The position numbers were made by a program, and so were the translations under genes. Shown here one piece after another: positions 27,148-38,724 of a DNA stretch of 64,000 bases. The stretch is taken from assembly GCA_032622095.1 (NCBI GenBank), contig CP136062.1, positions 158,840,875-158,904,874 on the forward strand. Reading direction: 5' to 3'. How positions within the stretch are numbered: position 1 is the stretch's first letter; every line of letters begins with the position of its first letter. The notes under the pieces were generated by a model. The model saw only the letters and a program-made list of their open reading frames with translations. It did no database searches and was not told the DNA's origin. This DNA comes from Siphonodentalium dalli. Its lineage: Eukaryota > Mollusca > Scaphopoda > Gadilida > Siphonodentaliidae.

Positions 27148-30100
27148 GTATGTTCAATAAAATTACTGCTAAAATACGGATTGCTGACCAGTTTCTGACA
27201 AGTGAGACTGTGCACCATTACTTAGCAACGCAGTACAATATACATCAATTGTTAACTCGGCAGTTGTCAGGTCACGGTGTTTAATCGCCCCACCCAAATA
27301 TTGGTCAAAATGTTCAATAGTTAGAAAAGTGCCTCACACAACATTTGGTGGAACTTTTACACAAGATATAGGTTGAAATTGTTCTCATTGTTTGATTTTC
27401 AGTGATTTGTGGGGAATTTGTTAAATTTATACCGACAGCAGTATGTTTTCCGACTTTTGTTAAAAGACTGAAATGGCCACCAGTTGGAAATTTCCAACTT
27501 TCTTTAGGGGGAATATTTACGTGGCAACCGTTGGAAATATCCAATAGTTCGAAAGTTTGAGGTACCAGCTGGAAACTCCAACCAACGGGGTAGGTTGCAA
27601 GAGCAACTGTGTAAACCTAGTAGTTTGGTTTGGTCAGGATCAATGGTGCAGTATACATTCCAAGGTAGACACCCCAACGTGTACTTTCTAGCCACTTCCA
27701 TGTGTATTGTTTTAATTCCATTAAATTAGTTAACATTCTTATCAACATATATTTGTTCGACAATATTGGAATCAATGGCATTTAAATGCAAATATTAATT
27801 GCAGTGGCTACAGGCAAACATTTAATATGTATGTATAATATGTGCATATAGAAATGGCATAATCATATATATATCATTATATTTATCTCATATATCGGAT
27901 TATTGTATTTTTTTCCAATTTTCCAATGTTTTTTCAATAATATCTTCTAGATTAGATTATGCTGTATGGAACTGGTTCAGAATGGTGACTTCATTGTGTA
28001 TTGCTCATGTTAACTTGCCAATGGAGCTATGGAATATGCCATTCATGTGTTCCCAAAAATAGATTTTACAAAATGTGGTATAAAAGTCACCATGTGGTGT
28101 TCTGGTCATATTTCAACAATCAATGCGCAGAACTGTGTATCTCTTTTTCTCAAAATGGTAGCCAAACTTGCTGCCAAAATATGGAAAATGGTAAATATTG
28201 CCCCAGCAGGCCATGTATTCGATTACAATCTGTGCTCGATGAATAAAAATGGTTATTCTGTCTTATTGACATTGAATACTAACATTTCTGATACACTTTG
28301 GTTAACTGTTCCTATTGTAGCCATTGATATTGCCAGAATTATTGGAATTTTCTCTCACAATCTTGGTACCAAAATAGGCAAAAAATCACTTTTAAGGTTT
28401 CGACCATTTATTCAAGTAAACTTAAACTGTCTTTGGTATCAAATGTGTTTATTGTTTTGACAAGACTTGAATGCATTACACTGAGGTGTTTTCAGACCAA
28501 ATAATCAAGATGGCTTGGAAAATAGCAACCACATTTGGTAAAAACATTTGATTATTGCACATATATCTCAAAATGGTAGCAAATTGTGACTCACTTAGTT
28601 ATTAAATATTTTAATTAATCAACTGACAACTGTATTCTATTCTGGTTGTCCCAGTGTCTTATGGGCCGTGACAAACTGAATTTAAAGGATTCAGTATGTA
28701 ACTTTGCCGAAAACATCTTTTGGGATGCTGGCCATTTTTTAACAGAAATGGACAGAACAATGAAATTGATCTGAAAGGGGCCATATTGTAAGGCTACTCT
28801 GCCCCAATAACATAAAAACTCTGGACCATTGGCAACCAAATTGATTGACTAATGTCAGGAAAACAGTTTCATCCGTTTCGCATATAGCATGCCAGCAAGA
28901 TGTAGAACTCTCTGACAGTACCTCTCCGTCGATTAACATATCCTTGAGTTATTGTGGAGAGCGAAAGCCACCCAGTGGTACACATGTACAATCCACATAG
29001 GGCCATAGTGTTACTCTATATATATACATACATAACACATAAATGACCATGTAACCACTCGCTTTATATACATACACCTCACCCATGACCATACACCCAC
29101 ACTTGGGTATACTCGTACACCTCACAATTGACAATACAGCCACGAGTTACCATGCATGTACACCATGTATACTCCTACTCTTCACTCATGCCACATATAG
29201 TCACCACATGTATATATATTCACCACATTCGTGATCATAGTGTCACCTCTTGTATAATATTCGCCTCAACATTGGCCATACAATCTCTCCATCTATATCA
29301 ATTTGCCACACCATGGCGATATAGCCACTCAAGATATACATATACACTACAACCATAGCAGTAGCATCACTTATACACATCACCAAATGTAAAACATCCC
29401 TTCCATATCTACAAATACCCACAAACATGGCCATGCATACACTTCAGACTTGCATATACACCTAACTCGTGACAATTCAGCCATATATATACCAAATTCG
29501 TGGTCATACAGCTACTCTTTGTTCAACTATCGACATTAGCCACTTAATATATACATGCACTGTGTGTAATGATGTACACCTCGCCCATCCCATATAATCA
29601 CCACAGGTACAAACCGACACCTCGCGATTGGTCCCATGGCTTTGGTCGATCCATTAATTTTAGTTTTTCCAAGGTAACCCTGTACGTCGTTGCCACCGAT
29701 GTTGCCCGAAATATCGCCCAAGGTCATTTTCGGGTACTCGTGTCAAGGTCATGTTGGGTGGACAAAATAACCCGACATATTTCCCGTCCCGAGTTGACCA
29801 TACATAACAAATTTCCCATCGATGTCACCGCTGACTACCGAGATATCGCCCAAGGTCATATGTGGGTATCCGTTTCAAGGTCAAGGTCACCTCGGGCGGA
29901 CAAACTGACCCGACGAAAATCTCCCGCGTCCCTTGGAAAGTACGAAATTTCGTCTCGATATCCCCAGTTTTGACCTGCCGTATATTTTCACTAAAGTAGA
30001 TAAAAGCTCTTTAATAGCGACGCCTCATATACAAACGCTCATTAATTATCATGCGATTAACCCATCAATCCACATTACGGTGGCAGTTGAAGGGTGAAGG

Positions 30101-30542
30101 AGTGGTCGCACGGGCTCGCAAATGGTCCGAGTGCATTGCCTGTTGTTTTTGCCCTTACACAGCTAGTTTGGGTTCAATCGGCCCAGCCGTTTTCGTCTCG
30201 ATATCCCCAGTTTCCGAGACGGTCAAATGCCGTATATTTTCACTAAAGTAAATAAACGCTCTTTAATAGCCACGCGTCATATACAAACGCTCATTAATTA
30301 TCACGCGATTAACCCATCAATCCCCATGGCGGTGGTAGTTGAAGGGTGAATGTGTGGTCGCACGGGCTCGCGAATGGTCCGTTGACACTTTCCGTGACTT
30401 TTTACCCTTAGATAGGAAGTTTGGGATCAATCGGTCGAGCCGTTTTCGAGTCTATAAAGGACACAAATATATACGGAAGTCTCAAACAATATAGTAGATT
30501 TATTATTCACGAGCAGTCAGCGTTCAGTGATTGTGACAAATA

Positions 30543-30648
30543 ACGTGTACAAAGAAATGTGGTGATGGACTAGAATACTATAAGGGAACAATATCATGGT
30601 ATCAGCATGAAGAGTGCAACGTGTAATACACAATCTTGTATTGTTCCA
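30543..30648 (+). pseudogene. Truncated TSP1 relic T, unit 5, with 35-bp frameshift deletion
   Basis: AAGGGAAC joins directly to AATATCATGG, removing 35 bp present in the other copies and shifting the frame. The ends share AAC, which suggests a microhomology-mediated deletion. Tolerance of this lesion supports the view that T is not translated. Confidence 0.75.
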
Positions 30649-31079
30649 GTTGTGTACAAAATGTAACAGCACCACACATGCATCACCATTTGGAAGTATA
30701 AGAAAGCCATCATTTTCATTAACTATCAACCCGCATGTTGTTACGAAGTTAAAGTCTGAGACTGAATCATTGTTTATAATGCACTTCAACTCGGGTTATT
30801 TACAAATATAGCCCATAGCATATATAACATTCATATTATGCATGTCACACTTGGATTAGTAAGTGGAGGTTATAAGTTTAAAGGTGGTACCATGTTTGGA
30901 ATATGTAGCACTTTATCATAAAGCAACTTAACTGGCAACTGAGTTGAGACAGTGATGAAACTTTGTTATTAGGTCTGAATTACAAGTGTAGATTATATAG
31001 TTATATGCAGAAACCCTATAACAATACTGAAAGACTGTTCTTCCCTTATAAATATTTGAATGTGTTTTCTCTCGTGCAG

Positions 31080-31295
31080 TTAAAGGAAATTGGGGTGCGT
31101 GGTCACCAGTCGAGCCAGAAGGACCAGGTTACCCTACAGACGGTAATAACGATGGACCTAAATGTAGTGCTAAATGTGGAGGTGGAGTGCAGAAATGGAC
31201 CCGATCTTGTAACAAGCCAGCACCATTGAATGGCGGTGCAAATTGTGTAGGAAATACAATGAAATCGAAATCATGCAACACTAAGCTATGTCCAG
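31080..31295 (+). CDS. TSP1 domain exon A, unit 5
   Basis: Encoded protein identical to the unit 1 copy; splice sites intact, although the T relic upstream in this unit carries a private deletion. Confidence 0.86.
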
Positions 31296-33521
31296 GTTAG
31301 TTCACCCAGTTACCACATATTAAACTTTTATGTTTTACTAACAACGATATTGTTCTGTACATTAGTTTTTCCCAGATAAGATTAAGAGAAGTTTTTAAAA
31401 GGGTGAATGGATATTTGGAGTGGTTGTATTAAAACACTGACATATAACTCACCTTATATACACAGGTACTTCAATTATTTTAATCTCCATATATTTCTAA
31501 GAACAATTTCGATGATGTAATCTTTCTCCAATGTTTACCTGTTTTACTGGACTTTGATTGATAATGTAACAGAACTGTCCCAATGTTGACATAACTCTCG
31601 TTTTGACACACGGAATCTGGTCGTTGGAGTGTTATTTTTAATAGAAATAATAACATTTCTGATCTATGTGTGGCATAATGAGCAGTTCTGTGAAGACACG
31701 AGTACCTTAAATTGTTCATGTTAATTATATCAAAGCAAAATTGTTTGTTATTTTTTAATGATAATTTGTGATGTTAATAGTTAACAAAATCAAATGACCT
31801 CACCCTGCTCTTTCATATTATGTTTACTTATGGTCATATTAAGGGATATGTTTTCTTAACATTACAGTTTCCCACACACATTTCATAGATGTTTGAAAAG
31901 GGGGGATATTTGAAGTGGCTGTATTAAAACTCATAGTAACACAGGAGAGACTATTTTGTGAATAAGGTTATTAATACTGTGTGGGGATCAATAACAAAGG
32001 GGTGTGTAGCCTATATTTGTATGCTGATGAACTGATAGATATCAACGTAGTAGAACAAGATAGTTTATGTTGTTTGAGGCTCAATAACCAGTGAGTGGTG
32101 GTATATGTGGTTGTTGCTCAGCTCACGAGATTCGCAATTCAAGCATTCAAAATATAGTAATAATTTTATTGAAATGTCTCGTCTCATAAATTTTTAGACA
32201 AATTAATCTCTGCTTGGCCAATTGCTGAATTTGGTCGTCGAATAAGTGTGTTCATATGCCATGTCCTCAATGATGATACCTTCTTTACAGACGTTCATGC
32301 GCATTACTATTCGTGTTATATCAATGTTGCCAACACATGCGTCCCTTAAATATTTCATGTTAATAGATTATTGCACAATATTCATATATATCTTTATTTC
32401 CTCCATCTAGGAGAGTATGGTTTACAAAATTATAACATAGTAATATAGAAAGGAAAATAGATAATTATTCCCGCCACTATGAGGCACAAGCACTCATCCA
32501 ATCAACCTTGCACGGGCACACAATCTCATCAGCATGCATCCTTATCCATGTATACACATATACATACAAAAGTATATACATACATACACACGCACACCCT
32601 CCCTCACACATAAACACCCTTACATACACACATGTATACATACGTCCATACAACACAAATATAAACCTTATTTACACTGGTGCACAATCATGTTGTGGGG
32701 TTAAGGAGACGATCACTCGATCTTTTCGACAATCCCGGGCGCTTTGCGCCCACCCACTCTCTCATGCACAATCATACTTATGCACACACAGGCGCGCACA
32801 CAAGCGTCCACTTACACGCGCACACATATATATACTCAACTACAAAAACAACGAACAAAATATACCTGGATTGATGCCCAGTATTTTTGTATAAGAAAAT
32901 GCCTATAAGGTACCGTCCCTTAGTTGATTACTACCACACATGCAGGCAAACATTCACAAGAGATATGCAGGACATGCCGAAACACGGAATTCACGGGGAA
33001 CTGAATGAAAGATAATCGACTTGAGTTAGTCAGTTTATAGTAAACGTGGTCAAATGTTCACCAGTAATTTAAGTAAACTCACACTTTTCTCAATATAACT
33101 CATAACAATTTAGACACGGAATGGGCAGGAGCCGGGACCAAAGAATCATTTTGCACCAATACCACTTAATCAACTCGAACGGCGGCGGTGGATATTCTAG
33201 TTAAGAACATGCGTGTATCAGTATCTACAGATCTACTGTGTGTGACCCACATTATGTGAGTAGAGGAGGGATGCCCTATAGCAGAAGAGTCCACAATTAG
33301 AGGTACCATGTCTTACCTACCGGAAGCTGACATAAGCTAATGATAGGTAGAGCACTCTGCTGTATAGGCAGTTTCTGATATAGTCATAAAGAGTAGGAAA
33401 ATAAAAGATAGCAGAAACCCAGAGAACACATAAAAATTTCGTGTTATGATTTATATTTCATAATAATATTTAATTTAATCATTGTATGATAACGTTATGT
33501 GAAAAAGAAATAATCAAAAAA

Positions 33522-33769
33522 GCGAGGCCATATGTCGCCTCGCATATATAAGAGAATGCATTGGCCTAAAAAAATCATTTTTTACACTTTTTATCATTTT
33601 TTCTTACATTCTTTAACAATTTTATAATTTTTTCTCACATTTTTTAACAATTTTTATAATATATTTCTACATTCTTTGACATATTTTTAATATGTGTTAA
33701 GCCAATGCATTCTCTTATATATGCGAGGCGACCTATGGTCGACTCGCATATATACGAGAATGCATTGGC
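33522..33769. repeat. Foldback element, unit 5
   Basis: Arms as in unit 1, with one C-to-T change in the spacer. The element is absent from units 6-9. Confidence 0.8.
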
Positions 33770-34495
33770 ACAGGTCCGTTATGTTGGGTAAAGGGTTAAA
33801 CCCTTCTACTCGTTGAACTCCTGTATAGGTATCTAGTGCAAAAGGCAACAAAGGCAAAGTATTATATTAGATTCTCCTAATTATGCAATTATAGATATAT
33901 GACATGTATCTCAAGTTTCGAAACTAAACACTATGCTATTATTTTATTTGAACTTGAAGTTGAATTTGAGCAATGTATTATATATTTTCATTGTATACCT
34001 GTCCACAGCACCGCTTGCGCAATGTCAGTAATTGCGGTGTCCCTGTTTTTATGACGGTGTGACAGAGGCAGACACATTACATAAGCATCCCTTTTCCTGT
34101 CACAACTCAATCAATACTCCCTCCTTTGAATAAGTCCAATGAGCAGTTGTTGGCTCATTTTGCCAAGGACACGACACAACTTTGCTGTTAAAAATTAAAC
34201 ATTGCTTGATCGCTACAAAATATGGCTGCAGGGTTGTCTTCAGCATGAGCAGTGGGTCATTCACCTGTGATTTTCCCTCAACTTTGATCAAAATCGAAGC
34301 GTCTGCGGTCGCACTTAATGTGACTATATAGTTTTTGAGTCTCGTCGGCAACACCTCTTGACCATTGTACAAACCACAAGCTATACAATTATATATCAAG
34401 TGCACCCGTTTAAGCATCACCAAGTTGCTTTCCATTACAAGACAATACTATTGTTGAATTCACAGTTTAATAAGAAACAATGCATTCCATTTCAG

Positions 34496-34549
34496 TAATT
34501 GAACCATCACCACTGCCACCCACAGTGCGACCAACAACACCAGCGCCAG
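34496..34549 (+). CDS. Pro/Thr-rich linker exon L, unit 5 (last linker)
   Basis: Same sequence as unit 1. This is the last linker in the window, because unit 6 is joined to the shorter array before its L position would be reached. Confidence 0.74.
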
Positions 34550-37500
34550 GTATGTTCAATAAAATTACTGCTAAAATACGGATTGCTGACCAGTTTCTGA
34601 CAAGTGAGACTGTGCACCATTACTTAGCAACGCAGTACAATATACATCAATTGTTAACTCGGCAGTTGTCAGGTCACAGTGTTTAATCGCCCCACCCAAA
34701 TATTGGTCAAAATGTTCAATAGTTAGAAAAGTGCCTCACACAACATTTGGTGGAACTTTTACACAAGATATAGGTTGAAATTGTTCTCATTGTTTGATTT
34801 TCAGTGATTTGTGGGGAATTTGTTAAATTTATACCGACAGCAGTATGTTTTCCGACTTTTGTTAAAAGACTGAAATGGCCACCAGTTGGAAATTTCCAAC
34901 TTTCTTTAGGGGGAATATTTACGTGGCAACCGTTGGAAATATCCAATAGTTCGAAAGTTTGAGGTACCAGCTGGAAACTCCAACCAACGGGGTAGGTTGC
35001 AAGAGCAACAGTGTGAACCTAGTAGTTTGGTTTGGTCAGGATCAATGGTGCAGTATACATTCCAAGGTAGACACCCCAACGTGTACTTTCTAGCCACTTC
35101 CATGTGTATTGTTTTAATTCAATTAAATTAGTTAACATTCTTATCAACATATATTTGTTCGACAATATTGGAATCAGTGGCATGTAAATGCAAATATTAA
35201 TTGCAGTGGCTACAGGCAAACATTTAATATGTATGTATAATATTTGCATATAGAAATGGCATAATCATATGTATATCATCATATTTATCTCATATATCGG
35301 ATTATTGTATTTTTTTCCAATTTTCCAATGTTTTTTCAATAATATCTACTAGATTAGATTATGCTGTATGGAACTGGTTCAGAATGGTGACTTCATTGTG
35401 TATTGCTCATGTTAACTTACCAATGGAGCTATGGAATATGCCACTCATGTGTTCCCAAAAATAGATTTTACAAAATGTGGTATAAAAGTCACCATGTGGT
35501 GTTCTGGTCATATTTCAACAATCAATGCGCAGAACTGTGTATCTCTTTATCTCAAAGTGGTAGCCAAACTTGCTGCCAAAATATGGAAAATGGTAAATAT
35601 TGCCCCAGCAGGCCATGTATTCGATTACAATCTGTGCTCGATGAATAAAAATGGTTATTCTGTCTTATTGACATTGAATACCAACATTTCTGATACACTT
35701 TGGTTAACTGTTCCTATTGTAGCCATTGATATTGCCAGAATTATTGGAATTTTCTCTCACAATATTGGTATAAAAATAGGCAAAAAATCACTTTTAAGGT
35801 TTCGACCATTTATTCAAGTAAACTTAAACTGTCTTTGGTATCAAATGTGTTTATTGTTTTGACAAGACTTGAATGCATTACACTGAGGTGTTTTCAGACC
35901 AAATAATCAAGATGGCTTGAAAAATAGCAACCACATTTGGTAAAAACATTTGATTATTGCACATATATCTCAAAATGGTAGCAAATTGTGACTCACTTAG
36001 TTATTAAATATTTTAATTAATCAACTGACAACTGTATTCTATTCTGGTTGTCCCAGTGTCTTATGGGCCGTGACAAACTGAATTTAAAGGATTCAGTATG
36101 TAACTTTGCCGAAAACATCTTTTGGGATGCTGGCCATTTTTTAACAGAAATGGACAGAACAATGAAATTGATCTGAAAGGGGCCATATTGTAAGGCTACT
36201 CTGCCCCAATAACATAAAAACTCTGGACCATTGGCAACCAAATTGATTGACTAATGTCAGGAAAACAGTTTCATCCGTTTCGCATATAGCATGCCAGCAA
36301 GATGTAGAACTCTCTGACAGTACCTCTCCGTCGATTAACATATCCTTGAGTTATTGTGGAGAGCGAAAGCCACCCAGTGGTACACATGTACAATCCACAT
36401 AGGGCCATAGTGTTACTCTATATATATACATACATAACACATAAATGACCATGTAACCACTCGCTTTATATACATACACCTCACCCATGACCATACACCC
36501 ACACTTGGGTATACTCGTACACCTCACAATTGACAATACAGCCACGAGTTACCATGCATGTACACCATGTATACTCCTACTCTTCACTCATGCCACATAT
36601 AGTCACCACATGTATATATATTCACCACATTCGTGATCATAGTGTCACCTCTTGTATAATATTCGCCTCAACATTGGCCATACAATCTCTCCATCTATAT
36701 CAATTTGCCACACCATGGCGATATAGCCACTCAAGATATACATATACACTACAACCATAGCAGTAGCATCACTTATACACATCACCAAATGTAAAACATC
36801 CCTTCCATATCTACAAATACCCACAAACATGGCCATGCATACACTTCAGACTTGCATATACACCTAACTCGTGACAATTCAGCCACTCTATATATACCAA
36901 ATTCGTGGTCATACAGCTACTCTTTGTTCAACTATCGACATTAGCCACTTAATATATACATGCACTGTGTTTAATGATGTTCACCTCGCCCATCCCATAT
37001 AATCACCACAGGTACAAACCGACACCTCGCGATTGGTCCCATGGCTTTGGTCGATCCATCAATTTTAGTTTTTCCAAGGTAACCCTGTACGTCGTTGCCA
37101 CCGATGTTGCCCAAAATATCGCCCAAGGTCATTTTCGGGTACTCGTGTCAAGGTCATGTTGGGTGGACAAAATAACCCGACATATTTCCCGTCCGAGTTG
37201 ACCATACATAACATCGATGTCACCGCTGACTACCGAGATATCGCCCAAGGTCATATGTGGGTATCCGTTTCAAGGTCAAGGTCACCTCGGGCGGACAAAC
37301 TGACCCGACGAAAATCTCCCGCGTCCCTTGGAAAGTACGAAATTTCGTCTCGATATCCCCAGTTTTGACCTGCCGTATATTTTCACTAAAGTAGATAAAA
37401 GCTCTTTAATAGCGACGCCTCATATACAAACGCTCATTAATTATCATGCGATTAACCCATCAATCCACATTACGGTGGCAGTTGAAGGGTGAAGGAGTGG

Positions 37501-37936
37501 TCGCACGGGCTCGCAAATGGTCCGAGTGCATTGCCTGTTGTTTTTGCCCTTACACAGCTAGTTTGGGTTCAATCGGCCCAGCCGTTTTCGTCTCGATATC
37601 CCCAGTTTCCGAGACGGTCAAATGCCGTATATTTTCACTAAAGTAAATAAACGCTCTTTAATAGCCACGCGTCATATACAAACGCTCATTAATTATCACG
37701 CGATTAACCCATCAATCCCCATGGCGGTGGTAGTTGAAGGGTGAATGTGTGGTCGCACGGGCTCGCGAATGGTCCGTTGACACTTTCCGTGACTTTTTAC
37801 CCTTAGATAGGAAGTTTGGGATCAATCGGTCGAGCCGTTTCGAGTCTATAAAGGACACAAATATATACGGAAGTCTCAAACAATATAGTAGATTTATTAT
37901 TCACGAGCAGTCAGCGTTCAGTGATTGTGACAAATA

Positions 37937-38077
37937 ACGTGTACAAAGAAATGTGGTGATGGACTAGAATACTATAAGGGAACTTGTACTAATCCTGCTC
38001 CGACAAATGGTGGTAAACAATATCATGGTATCAGCATGAAGAGTGCAACGTGTAATACACAATCTTGTATTGTTCCA
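37937..38077 (+). pseudogene. Truncated TSP1 relic T, unit 6
   Basis: As in unit 1, with CTGCTCC for CTGCCCC and CCAGCTGTG for CCAGTTGTG, so the donor region has drifted further. Confidence 0.73.
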
Positions 38078-38508
38078 GCTGTGTACAAAATGTAACAGCA
38101 CCACACATGCATCACCATTTGGAAGTATAAGAAAGCCATCATTTTCATTAACTATCAACCCGCATGTTGTTACGAAGTTAACGTCTGAGACTGAATCATT
38201 GTTTATAATGCACTTCAACTCGGGTTATTTACAAATATAGCCCATAGCATATATAACATTCATATTATGCATGTCACACTTGGATTAGTAAGTGGAGTTT
38301 ATAAGTTTTAAGGTGGTACCATGTTTGGAATATGTAGCACTTTATCATAAAGCAACTTAACTGGCAACTGAATTGAGACAGTGATGAAACTTTGTTATTA
38401 GGTCTGAATTACAAGTGTAGATTATATAGTTATATGCAGAAACCCTATAACAATACTGAAAGACTGTTCTTCCCTTATAAATATTTGAATGTGTTCTCTC
38501 TCGTGCAG

Positions 38509-38724
38509 TTAAAGGTAATTGGGGTGCGTGGTCACCAGTCGAGCCAGAAGGACCAGGTTACCCTACAGACGGTAATAACGATGGACCTAAATGTAGTGCT
38601 AAATGTGGAGGTGGATTGCAGAAATGGACCCGATCTTGTAACAAGCCAGCACCATTGAATGGCGGTGCAAATTGTGTAGGAAATACAATGAAATCGAAAT
38701 CATGCAACACTAAGCTATGTTCAG
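38509..38724 (+). CDS. TSP1 domain exon A, unit 6 (most diverged A copy)
   Basis: Open, with intact splice sites (acceptor CTCTCGTGCAG, donor TCAG|GTTAGT). It differs from the other five by one synonymous change (GGA to GGT in the Gly before AsnTrp) and two replacements: Val to Leu in GGGLQKW, and Pro to Ser in the last full codon. No linker exon follows; the next coding exon is B at 41189. Confidence 0.85.

Larger units (their letters stand above)
22336..29770 (+). repeat. 7.4-kb tandem unit 4
   Basis: 7435 bp. It carries a patch of clustered substitutions at about 27605-28160 not seen in the other units, a shortened A/T-rich hairpin loop near 26176, and a Thr-to-Ala change in linker exon L. 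Confidence 0.95.
29771..37175 (+). repeat. 7.4-kb tandem unit 5
   Basis: 7405 bp. It has a private 35-bp deletion in the T relic (near 30589). Across about 31735-32540 it shares a run of variants with unit 1 rather than with its neighbours. Confidence 0.95.
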
